Of a DNA stretch of 64,000 nucleotides, positions 17,750 to 25,558 are shown piece after piece (the stretch's first letter is position 1; each line of letters starts with the position of its first letter). A program made the position numbers and the translations under genes. Source of the DNA: Roseiarcus sp963822215 (GTDB taxonomy: Bacteria > Pseudomonadota > Alphaproteobacteria > Rhizobiales > Beijerinckiaceae); assembly GCA_963822215.1 (NCBI GenBank), contig CAWGGX010000010.1, forward strand, positions 682,001-746,000, given 5' to 3'. The notes beneath the pieces were generated by a model. The model had not been told where the DNA came from. It did no database searches and worked only from the letters and a program-made list of their open reading frames with translations.

Positions 17750-18311
17750 AGCTCAGCCTCCGCTTGGTTTCCGCCATCTTCAGAAAGTCAGCCCTATCGA
17801 TCACCCTGACCTTCGCCCACATGCCTTCGTGGCCGACGCCGCAGAACTCCTGGCACGGCATGAGGTGATCGCCAGGCTCGACGAAGCGTGCGCTAATGGT
17901 GGAGACATAGCCGGGCACGAGCATCGTGTTGATATTGGTGCCCTCGATCAGAAAGCCGTGAATGACATCAGGGCTCGACGCGCGAAAGGTGATCAGCGTA
18001 TCGGTCGGCACGATCATGCATTGCGGCGTGAAGGAATATTGCTGGCCGATGGCGCGTACCGTCACGGAGCCGTCCGGCTCAACCGCGCTCCCGAGATTGG
18101 TCTCCACGAATTCGCCGCCGAGATGAAGTCGGGTCGGACTTATCGTTTCAACGAGGGCTTGCGGCATCGTGGCTTGATGAATGCCCGCGAAAGCAGCCAC
18201 GACAACGAAGACCGCCATGATCAGGACGGAGATTGTCGCCCAGCGACGCTCCACGCGATCCGCTACCCGCGCGCCACGCGGATCGTGCAGGGCGGACGTG
18301 TCCTGGCTCAC
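17739..18311 (-). CDS. cbaB: Heme-copper oxidase subunit II with CuA site
   Basis: 190 residues. One transmembrane helix (ATISVLIMAVFVVVAAFAG) precedes a periplasmic cupredoxin domain. The binuclear CuA ligands are all present: His in SPDVIHGFLIEG, then MPCQEFCGVGHEGM supplying Cys, Glu carbonyl, Cys, His and Met. It accepts electrons from cytochrome c. Its start overlaps the end of the small subunit gene, giving the order IIa-II-I known from Thermus ba3 oxidase (cbaDBA). Confidence 0.9.
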   Translation of the reverse strand: MSQDTSALHDPRGARVADRVERRWATISVLIMAVFVVVAAFAGIHQATMPQALVETISPTRLHLGGEFVETNLGSAVEPDGSVTVRAIGQQYSFTPQCMIVPTDTLITFRASSPDVIHGFLIEGTNINTMLVPGYVSTISARFVEPGDHLMPCQEFCGVGHEGMWAKVRVIDRADFLKMAETKRRLSCVE

Positions 18312-18490
18312 GGCGTCATCGCTCGCGGCGTGAAGACGAAAAGGTAGAACGCGAACCAGATCGCCACAACAAGGAGCGTGGAGAGCCCCGCCAGCGCGAT
18401 CGCGCCGTGCGGGCCGCTCTCAACGATCGCCTCGATCTCGGCGTCGTGGATTTCATCGGCGTTCGAGGGGGTCAAAGGGGAATTGATCAT
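18308..18490 (-). CDS. cbaD: Small oxidase subunit IIa-like single-helix protein
   Basis: 60 residues: an acidic N-terminus (NADEIHDAEIEAIVESG), then one transmembrane helix (ALAGLSTLLVVAIWFAFYL) and a short tail. Size, topology and position immediately before subunit II match subunit IIa of ba3-type oxidases. The stop overlaps the subunit II ATG. Sequence similarity to known IIa proteins cannot be judged here, so the name rests on context. Confidence 0.7.
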   Translation of the reverse strand: MINSPLTPSNADEIHDAEIEAIVESGPHGAIALAGLSTLLVVAIWFAFYLFVFTPRAMTP

Positions 18491-18497
18491 CGGCGCC

Positions 18498-19787
18498 TCA
18501 ATCGAGTGGAGCGGAGCGCAAGCTATTCGCGTCGCCGGCGCTGACAGGAGTCCCACGATTGCCCCATGCCGTGCGAATATAGGTGACGACGGCCGCCACT
18601 TCGTCGTCTGATAGAGACTGCGCGAACGGCGGCATGCCATAGGGCATGGGGTTGCCTGACGTGCCGGGCGGATAGCCGCCGTTCAACACCATGCGGATCG
18701 GGTTGACCGCCGACGCCATCTGGATCGACGGATTGTTGGCGAGCGGCGGAAAGTTCGGCGGCTTTCCAAGCCCTTGCGGCCCATGACAGACCGCGCACTG
18801 ATTGTCATAGACCGTCTTTCCCAGCGCGACGAGAAGGCTGCTCTCGAAACCTGGGAGGTTCGAGGTCTCGGTCGGCGGCGGCCTCGGCTGGGCGAGACTT
18901 TTGAGATAGACGGCCATGGCTTGGACGTCGGCGCCCGTGAGATATTGCAGGCTGTTGTAGACGACATCGGCCATCGGCCCGTAGACGGCGCCACGCGCGG
19001 AGACCCCTGTCTTGAGGAGGTCAGCGATGGCTTTCAGGCTCCAGTCGCCGAGTCCTGCCTCCTTGTCCGAGGTGAGCGAAGGGGCATACCAATTCTGCAA
19101 TGGGATTAGGCCGCCCTGGAATGCTTGCGATTCCGAGCTGCCGCCGAGCGCGTTGATGGCGGTATGACACATGCTGCAATGGCCGAGCCCCTCGACGAGA
19201 TAGGCGCCACGGTTCCATTCGGCCGACTGGTCTGGGTCCGGCTTATACTCGCCTTCGGTGAAAAAAAGCGTGCGCCAGCCCAGGATCAGCGAGCGGTTGT
19301 TGAAGGGGAATTTCAGATCGTGCGGGCGGTTCGCCTGGCGCACGGGCGGGACGGTCTGCAGATAGGCGAAGATCGCGTCGCTGTCTTGGCGCGTGACATT
19401 GGTATAGGAACCAAAGGGCATCGCGGGATAAAGCAGGCCGCCGTCCGGAAAGCGTCCCGTATGCATCGTCGCGTAAAAATCGTCAGCGGTCCATGCGCCG
19501 ATCCCGGTCTCGCGATCCGGCGTGATGTTCGATGTGTAGAGCGTTCCGAATGGCGTCGGCATGGCCAGGCCACCGGCGAAGAGCTTCCCCTCAGGCGCGG
19601 TGTGGCAGGCGACGCAGTCGCCGACCCGCGCGAGATATTCGCCCTTCTCGATCAGAGATGTATCCGGCGCCGCCGGTTTCGCGTCCTCGCTCCGCGCCGC
19701 GAAGCTCGCGAGGATCAACGCCCCGGCGAGCGTTGCGATCGAAAGGGCGCTCTTCCCGTGAGCGCGAAACGCCATGCAGCGAGTCAT
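18498..19787 (-). CDS. Tri-heme cytochrome c, alcohol-dehydrogenase-subunit-like
   Basis: 429 residues with a signal peptide (ALSIATLAGALILASFAARS). Three CxxCH motifs are spaced along the protein: GDCVACHTAPEG, GHCSMCHTAIN and NQCAVCHGPQG. This is the architecture of the cytochrome subunit of membrane alcohol/gluconate dehydrogenases (AdhB-like), but no dehydrogenase gene is adjacent. Here it lies between another cytochrome and the oxidase subunits, so it is likely an electron carrier feeding the oxidase. It overlaps the preceding gene by 4 bases. Confidence 0.85.
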   Translation of the reverse strand: MTRCMAFRAHGKSALSIATLAGALILASFAARSEDAKPAAPDTSLIEKGEYLARVGDCVACHTAPEGKLFAGGLAMPTPFGTLYTSNITPDRETGIGAWTADDFYATMHTGRFPDGGLLYPAMPFGSYTNVTRQDSDAIFAYLQTVPPVRQANRPHDLKFPFNNRSLILGWRTLFFTEGEYKPDPDQSAEWNRGAYLVEGLGHCSMCHTAINALGGSSESQAFQGGLIPLQNWYAPSLTSDKEAGLGDWSLKAIADLLKTGVSARGAVYGPMADVVYNSLQYLTGADVQAMAVYLKSLAQPRPPPTETSNLPGFESSLLVALGKTVYDNQCAVCHGPQGLGKPPNFPPLANNPSIQMASAVNPIRMVLNGGYPPGTSGNPMPYGMPPFAQSLSDDEVAAVVTYIRTAWGNRGTPVSAGDANSLRSAPLD

Positions 19788-20491
19788 TGCGGCTCACTCC
19801 CGCAAGCAAACGGCAAAACGAACGTGCCCTGGGGCGCCGGCGTCAGATCCGGCGGCGCTGGCCGCGCAGCGAGGAACGCGGCGACCGCCCTGACGTCATC
19901 CTCCGTCAGATGACCGGCGACAATCTGCATGCAGTCGGGCTCCGCCGCGGTGCGCGTCCCATAGCGCCATGCGCCAAGCTGAGCGCTGATATACGTCGCG
20001 CGCAAGCCCAGAAGACCTGGAATTGCTGGCTCCATGCCCGTGAGATGCGGGCCATGACAGCTCGAGCAGGCGGGTATGTTGTGAACCGCGTCGCCATGCG
20101 CAACGAGGGACTCGCCTCGCTCGAGCACGTCTTTGCTGACCGCAGGAACGGCCGGCGTTGGCAGCGGCGGCCGCTGCGCGGCGAAATATTCCGCGATCTT
20201 TTTCAGGTAGTCTTCGGGAAGATAGGCGAGCAGGTAATTCATCGGCGGGTAGTGCCGGCGCCCGGTGTGGAAGGCATGAAGCTGGTTCGCAAGATAGCCG
20301 GCAGGCTTGCCCGCGAGGCGCGGGAAGTAGGCGTTGTCCGTCCCCTCCCCTTTGGCGCCGTGACATGGGACGCAGGCCATGACGCGCGCCTCCATCGTGT
20401 CCGGCGCCTGCTCAGCAGGCTGCGCAAATCCAACGTGCAGTCCGAGCCCGCCAACGCCAAGGAGAGCGACATAGAACCGGCGTCGTTCCAT
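19784..20491 (-). CDS. Periplasmic di-heme cytochrome c
   Basis: 235 residues with a signal peptide after MERRR and two cytochrome c domains. The heme sites are MACVPCHGAKGEG and PACSSCHGPHLTG, with methionine ligands expected in PPMNYL and TGMEPA-type contexts. It resembles cytochrome c4-type proteins. It opens the six-gene oxidase operon, in which every junction overlaps or is under 10 bases. The promoter should lie between 20492 and 20686, but I could not define it. Confidence 0.82.
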   Translation of the reverse strand: MERRRFYVALLGVGGLGLHVGFAQPAEQAPDTMEARVMACVPCHGAKGEGTDNAYFPRLAGKPAGYLANQLHAFHTGRRHYPPMNYLLAYLPEDYLKKIAEYFAAQRPPLPTPAVPAVSKDVLERGESLVAHGDAVHNIPACSSCHGPHLTGMEPAIPGLLGLRATYISAQLGAWRYGTRTAAEPDCMQIVAGHLTEDDVRAVAAFLAARPAPPDLTPAPQGTFVLPFACGSEPQ

Positions 20492-20686
20492 AGCCCCGCT
20501 CCGACACTATGGGTCGTTGCCTTTTCGGAGCGACCCGCGAACCGCTTTTACGCAGGAGCAGATCCAGCGCCTTGGGGAACGGGTCTCTCTTCAGAAAGAA
20601 TTGCGCGAAACTCTTCTCCGGTCAACTCGCCGCAGAGCCGCCCGGACATTTGCTGAACTCGCCGCTCACGGCGTCCCCGGCTGAGT

Positions 20687-21082
20687 TCAACCCGTTAGAT
20701 CTGCCGAGGGCCCGATGCGCGCAGCTCGAACGCCCTCGGTTTCATCTCGCAGCTCAATCTCAGGTTTACCCTTCAGGAACGGCAGGGATTGTCTTGCCTT
20801 GCCTCCCCGGCGCCGGCGTCCCACCTTGTGACGGCTGCCTTTCTCGCGGGCCCAGACGCTTCGTCCTTGTCGAATCCGGCTTGGCTGGCGCCCCGCGTGG
20901 AAAAGCGCGGCCGCGCCCCTCTCGATCGCCTCGGCCACGTCCGGCTCGAGAGTCTCAAGCTGCAGATGAAGCTCAATGGCGACGGCAGCCAAACCGATTT
21001 CGCGATAAAGCCTTGACAAGGGCTGCCGGCTGTCGGCCGCTTCGCCAAAGCTTAGTGGCTTGGCGGTTACATCATCGGACAT
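20687..21082 (-). CDS. Small hypothetical protein
   Basis: 131 residues from an ATG with a good RBS (ggag, 10 bases upstream). The N-terminal half includes LSRLYREIGLAAVAIELHLQ, a helix-like stretch. The C-terminal half is rich in Arg/Gly (HKVGRRRRGGKARQ). I do not recognise the family. It is upstream of and co-directional with the oxidase operon (195-base gap) and is headed by the inverted copy of the 37-bp motif 137 bases upstream. Confidence 0.45.
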   Translation of the reverse strand: MSDDVTAKPLSFGEAADSRQPLSRLYREIGLAAVAIELHLQLETLEPDVAEAIERGAAALFHAGRQPSRIRQGRSVWAREKGSRHKVGRRRRGGKARQSLPFLKGKPEIELRDETEGVRAARIGPSADLTG

Positions 21083-21218
21083 GATGGGCTCTCCGAAGCA
21101 AGTAGGAAGAGACAGTGTCCCACCCCCCAGTTTTGCTGAGGCGAGCACTATCAACGAGCGCAAGGATCCGAAAGCCGCTTGCACCTTTTAGATTGGGGCC
21201 ATCACATCAGGAACGCGG

Positions 21219-21255
21219 CGGCAAATCTATTGTACCATAGTGTCTTCGATACGTT
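21219..21255 (-). promoter_or_regulatory. Copy of the 37-bp motif, inverted (B')
   Basis: Read on the minus strand it matches 21313-21349 at 30 of 37 positions, including CAATAGATTTGCCG exactly. It faces the small hypothetical gene ending at 20687, while its partner faces the FUSC operon, as at a divergently controlled promoter region. Confidence 0.55.
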
Positions 21256-21312
21256 GGTATCGGCGTCACGGAGACGCAGGCGCAAACGCCGCTCGTCTCG
21301 CCGACCAATCCC

Positions 21313-21349
21313 AAAGTATCGGCGATACCATCGTCCAATAGATTTGCCG
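21313..21349 (+). promoter_or_regulatory. Copy B of the 37-bp motif, best palindrome
   Basis: Contains the perfect palindrome GTATCG-G-CGATAC followed by ATCGTCCAATAGAT. Two adjacent half-symmetric sites of this kind are typical of a LysR-type recognition site plus activation site, an inference. It lies 207 bases before the FUSC gene. Confidence 0.55.
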
Positions 21350-21555
21350 TCCTTTGGTGGTAGCGTCCACGCGGTCTGTTGTTTTGGACATAGGTCGAGA
21401 TCAGCCGGGTGGCGGCGAGATAGTATTTGCAACTGGCCCTTGGACGCAGATGACTCCAGTGAGAAATTCTTGCGCCTGATCGTAGACGAGATCCACCAGG
21501 GCAATCATGTACCGAAGGATGACATCTGGAAGACTGGCCGTTGGGAGAGGGGGAA

Positions 21556-23565
21556 ATGAATATGCCCCGAAGTGAAGCCAAGGTAGCCGTGGCGCAGGCG
21601 CCGGATCGGCCAGATAACAATACGCAAAGCGCGCGCGCTAGCATGACCGTCGCGTGGTTCCCGCTGTCGGCTTGGGGCTTTGCGTTGCGGACCTGGGCCG
21701 CCATGATGGTGGCGCTGTACGCGGCGTTCTGGCTGCAGCTCGACAACGCCTGGTCCGCCGCGGTCACAGTCAGCATTCTCTCCATGCAGACGCGAGGGCA
21801 GACCGACCAAAGGGCCGCCTACTGGGTCCTCGCCGCCGTCATAGGGGTTGTCGCGTCACTTGTGATCGGTGGGTTGTTCCCGCAGAGTCGCGAGTTGTTC
21901 GTGATGGGCTTGGCGGTAACGCTCGGCCTCTGTGTCTACGCTGCCAATCTCTTGGACAGCAACAGGGCGTACGCCGCGATCCTGTGCGGTTATACGGTTG
22001 CCCAGGTCGCTGTGCCGCAGATTGACTCGCCGCTGAACATTTTTTCGACCGGGATCAACCGCGGCGCGGCGATCGTGGTCGGAATTGCGGCGCTAGCGCT
22101 GGTCAACGTGGTCGCCGCCCCGAACATACATACGGGTCTGTCCGGCAGGCTCGCGGCAACGCATCGGCGGGTACGCGCCTACGCGCTCGCCATCCTCCAC
22201 CGCGAGACTGCGGACCCGATCCACTCGGCAATTCTGTTGCGTGAGATCACCGCCCTTAATCCCGATATCACGGCGCTTGCCGCTGAATCGAGCGACGGCG
22301 GCGCGCGAGGCGCCGCAGCCCGGAGCGCCGTAGTGGCGTTGGTCGCCGAGGTCAGGGCTACGGGCGCATTGTCATCGCTCCCCGGTGAGAGCTCGCCTTC
22401 TCTTCGCAGCGAGCTTGGCCGGGCTCTCGACGATGTCACCGGCGAGGAGAGCTGTGCGTTGCAGCTTCGCTTGCAGCGGCAGGCGGATGTTGGCTACGCC
22501 GACCAGAACGACGCGCTTTTCGCCCGACATGGCCTGGACTTGTTGATCGAGAACCGGCGGGCGCAGGACGCGATCCAGGACTTCGAGGCGGGTCGCAGTC
22601 CTCCACGAAATATCCAGGCGCCGATCTACCGATCGCAACGGGCCGCCATACGAAACGGCCTGCGTGGGTGTCTGGCGGTGCTGATCTGCGCGATCCTGTT
22701 GTCCCTCGGCGGCTGGCCGTTCGCGTCGCAGGCCCTCGCCGTGGTTGGGAGCATCGTAGCGCTAAGCGCCATCAACCCGAACCTGCATGCTTTCGCCGCC
22801 AGCGCCGTTATTGCGATGGTGATCGCCGCGCTCCTTGCAGGCGTGACCGAGTTCCTGATCCTCGATGGGGTCGACCAGTTTCCCCTTCTGGCAATCGGCA
22901 TGGCGCCAAGCGTCCTCTTCGCCGCTTTGTGGTCAACGAAGCAGGGGTTCTTAGTGCTCGTCTTCGTCCCCGTGATCCTCTCCCCGGCGAATCCGCAGAA
23001 CTACAACCCCGAAACCTATCTGTACTCCAGCTTGATGGCGGTCTTGGCGGCCATCCTGATGTTCGTCCCTCTACGGACGGTCCTGCCGACGTCCGATGCG
23101 CTTAAGCGGCGCTGGCGCCTGACGTCGGCGCGAGCAGAGATTCGCGACCTCTTCGCCGGTGTCCGGTCCCGGCGCCTCGATGACGAGGCCCTGTTCCGCG
23201 ACGCGGACCGGATTGGTCAACTGGCCGCGCTCCAACCCGCCCGCGGCGACGCACGCCGTGACGACCTCCGTCAGGCTCTCGACATCTTTGGATGCGCGGC
23301 GGCGGTGCGACAGGTCCAGACATCGCTCGCCGAACTATCGGCTCGTACGGGCGGTCGCCTGGGTGAGGGCGGATGCCTGGCCCTGGTCGCTTGCGACGCG
23401 CTTGGGCTGCGCCGAGCCGCCGCCGATCTCGCGAGCACGACGACTGAGCTCAATCATGAGGGTCAGGCAGTCGCTCGCGCGGCCAGCCTGGATGTGATCT
23501 GGGCCGCCCTCCTGATCGAACTCAGCCCCTTCGGCCTCGACTCTCAACGGGGAACCACCTCATGA
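21556..23565 (+). CDS. FUSC-family aromatic acid / drug efflux protein
   Basis: 669 residues. Two clusters of transmembrane helices (about residues 30-190 and 360-520) are separated by a cytoplasmic region, as in FUSC/AaeB proteins (fusaric acid resistance, p-hydroxybenzoate efflux). AWSAAVTVSILSMQTRGQTD-like and NRGAAIVVGIAALALVN segments belong to the first half. It should form an envelope-spanning pump with the HlyD-type adaptor encoded two genes downstream. ATG 21556 was preferred to TTG 21541 because the gagaggggga RBS sits just upstream. It overlaps the next gene by 4 bases. Confidence 0.88.
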   Translation: MNMPRSEAKVAVAQAPDRPDNNTQSARASMTVAWFPLSAWGFALRTWAAMMVALYAAFWLQLDNAWSAAVTVSILSMQTRGQTDQRAAYWVLAAVIGVVASLVIGGLFPQSRELFVMGLAVTLGLCVYAANLLDSNRAYAAILCGYTVAQVAVPQIDSPLNIFSTGINRGAAIVVGIAALALVNVVAAPNIHTGLSGRLAATHRRVRAYALAILHRETADPIHSAILLREITALNPDITALAAESSDGGARGAAARSAVVALVAEVRATGALSSLPGESSPSLRSELGRALDDVTGEESCALQLRLQRQADVGYADQNDALFARHGLDLLIENRRAQDAIQDFEAGRSPPRNIQAPIYRSQRAAIRNGLRGCLAVLICAILLSLGGWPFASQALAVVGSIVALSAINPNLHAFAASAVIAMVIAALLAGVTEFLILDGVDQFPLLAIGMAPSVLFAALWSTKQGFLVLVFVPVILSPANPQNYNPETYLYSSLMAVLAAILMFVPLRTVLPTSDALKRRWRLTSARAEIRDLFAGVRSRRLDDEALFRDADRIGQLAALQPARGDARRDDLRQALDIFGCAAAVRQVQTSLAELSARTGGRLGEGGCLALVACDALGLRRAAADLASTTTELNHEGQAVARAASLDVIWAALLIELSPFGLDSQRGTTS

Positions 23566-23765
23566 TGCACATCTTCCCCGAATTGACGATCGGCGGGGTG
23601 CTCATCGCACCTTTCGTGATTTACGCGGGGGCCGCCGCCGCGATCTTCGCTGGGCTGCGTCCTGCCCTCCACTTCGTCGCCTTCGATCGCGCTTTCAGCA
23701 ATCCGTCGATCGCGGAACTGAGTCTCTACGTCCTGATCCTGGCACTGCTCATCGTGCTGTTCTAG
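23562..23765 (+). CDS. DUF1656 (AaeX-like) small membrane protein
   Basis: 67 residues with two transmembrane helices (FVIYAGAAAAIFAGL and LSLYVLILALLIVLF). Length, topology and placement between a FUSC pump and its HlyD adaptor match DUF1656/AaeX proteins, always found in such operons. The function is unknown. Translationally coupled to both neighbours. Confidence 0.88.
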   Translation: MMHIFPELTIGGVLIAPFVIYAGAAAAIFAGLRPALHFVAFDRAFSNPSIAELSLYVLILALLIVLF

Positions 23766-23776
23766 AGGAGGCGTCC

Positions 23777-25075
23777 TTGCAATTGACGAACCTCATCTCC
23801 CTCGACCAAACGAAATCCAAAGTCGTCGAGCCCGGCCTAGGCGCGGCCGAGGGCTCCATTGGTCACCTCGCCCCTCCACCGCTGCACGAGGAGGCTGCCG
23901 TCGCGTTCAAGCCACCTTTGCCAATCGCGGATCCGAGTGAGCAGCTCAAAGGGCCGGTGTCCGAACGCCCGGGTCGCGTGGCTCGTTTCGCTAGGGGCAT
24001 GCTCAAGACGGCGGCGACCTTGTTCATCCTCGCCCTAGCCGCGGTCGCGGCCGCGCTCATCTGGGACTACTACATAACGGCGCCCTGGACGAGGGACGGC
24101 AGCATTCGCGTGCAGGTCGCGGACGTGGCGCCGCAGGTGTCGGGGCAGATCACGGAAATCCGGGTCGTCGACAACCAATACGTTCATCAGGGCGATGTGC
24201 TCTACGTCATCGATCCCTTCGATTTTCAGGTGGCGCTCGATATGGGCAAGGCGGAGCTTCGCGAGAAAGCCGCCGATCTGCAGGTCAAGCGAATGCAAGC
24301 AGAGCGCCGGCAGCATCTCACCAACCTGTCCACGACACCGGAGGAGCAGCAGGTATTTGTGGGCAACGCGACCCAGGCGCAGGGGGCCTTCGACGCCGCC
24401 CAGCAGCAGGTTGCGCAGGCCGACATCAACCTGAAGCGCACGCAGGTGCGCAGCCCGGTGAACGGCTACGTCACCAACCTTCTCTTGCGGGTGGGCGACT
24501 ACGCCCATGCGGGCGCGACGAACGTTTCCGTGATTGACGCCGACAGTTATTGGATCGACGGCTATTTCGAGGAAACCAAGATGGCGCATATTTGCATTGG
24601 CGACCGTGCCGAAGCGGAGCTGATGGGCTACCGCGATCCGATCATAGGGCGGGTCGAGAGCGTGACCCGCGGCATCAGCGTCTCAAACGCCGCGCCGAGC
24701 ACCCAAGGCCTGCCGAATGTCGATCCGGTTTACACCTGGGTGCGATTGGCGCAACGCGTGCCAGTGCGTATCCGGATCACGTATGTCCCCAGTGGCGTCC
24801 CGCTCGTTTCGGGTATGACTGCGACGGTAACGATCCGCGACGCCGGGGCGCAAGACAGCGGCGCTTGGCTTCGCCAGCGCTTCGGGAGCCTTGCGGATCA
24901 CCTGCGTGACATCGCCGGCGGACCGCAGCCGTCACCAGACTGCGTGTCGCGGATCGGCAACGAGAACGGCGCAACCGTCACCCTTCCGACACCCAAACCT
25001 GTGGCGGCTCTCAATCCCGCAGAAATCAACCCCGGCCTCGCGCCCGATATGAACGCGTCGCCTGTCGGCCAGTGA
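23777..25075 (+). CDS. HlyD-family periplasmic adaptor of the efflux pump
   Basis: 432 residues. A long cytoplasmic N-terminus is followed by one transmembrane helix (TLFILALAAVAAALIWDYYI). The biotinyl-lipoyl half-motifs are VAPQVSGQITEIRV and VRSPVNGYVTNLLL, and a coiled-coil hairpin lies between them. The C-terminal beta-barrel has VPVRIRI. This is the AaeA/EmrA group of adaptors. The N-terminal extension of about 70 residues is longer than usual. The start is TTG 23777, chosen because gaggagg lies at ideal spacing; an ATG is not available nearby. Confidence 0.85.
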   Translation: MQLTNLISLDQTKSKVVEPGLGAAEGSIGHLAPPPLHEEAAVAFKPPLPIADPSEQLKGPVSERPGRVARFARGMLKTAATLFILALAAVAAALIWDYYITAPWTRDGSIRVQVADVAPQVSGQITEIRVVDNQYVHQGDVLYVIDPFDFQVALDMGKAELREKAADLQVKRMQAERRQHLTNLSTTPEEQQVFVGNATQAQGAFDAAQQQVAQADINLKRTQVRSPVNGYVTNLLLRVGDYAHAGATNVSVIDADSYWIDGYFEETKMAHICIGDRAEAELMGYRDPIIGRVESVTRGISVSNAAPSTQGLPNVDPVYTWVRLAQRVPVRIRITYVPSGVPLVSGMTATVTIRDAGAQDSGAWLRQRFGSLADHLRDIAGGPQPSPDCVSRIGNENGATVTLPTPKPVAALNPAEINPGLAPDMNASPVGQ

Positions 25076-25459
25076 GCCCAGACATATGAGGTGTCAAATC
25101 ACGGTCGATCGCATCTGTCCGTGAGTCCGAGTCGAGGTGCAGAGCGCAATTGGTCGAGGACCGCCCTGCCGCTGTGGCGGCGACGACCGCAGCGGGAATC
25201 CTTTCCACCATGGCGTCAAGCTGAGATTGGCGCCTCGGCAGCGGCTCTTGGTTGATGGCGGGCTCACTGCCCCGATGGCGTGGGGCAATCGTGCTTGTGG
25301 CCCAGTTTGTCGCTGACCACAGACCAAGCGTGCGGACCACGATAGACATCCTCCGCGATCAGCTTCTCTTCGTGTAGAAAGGTCAGTAGTGTGTAGTGCT
25401 TTGATATCAGAAAGTGCCAATCTTTCTATTTTTGAGCTTTATTACCCACCACTGACACT
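25076..25459. other. Non-coding stretch before the transketolase promoter
   Basis: No protein-like frame or repeat was recognised. The last part (25400-25450) is AT-rich compared with the rest. It probably holds the upstream promoter region of the transketolase gene. Confidence 0.4.
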
Positions 25460-25494
25460 AAAGTGTTGGCGATACCATCGTGCAATGGAGTCTC
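25460..25494 (+). promoter_or_regulatory. Copy C of the 37-bp motif, before transketolase
   Basis: GTGTTGGCGATAC, CCATCGTGCAATGGA: 26 of the first 30 positions agree with copy B. It ends 64 bases before the transketolase ATG, the closest gene-to-motif distance of the four copies. Confidence 0.55.
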
Positions 25495-25558
25495 TTTGTA
25501 TTTGGTGATCCTATGTTGCTGGAACAGAGGATCATAACGCAATTCGAAAGGAGCCGAC

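Noticed and set aside
15854..17809. 651-codon plus-strand frame opposite the oxidase genes
   Set aside because: It is antisense to cbaA and the cytochrome gene, and rich in Arg/Asp/Glu without domains.
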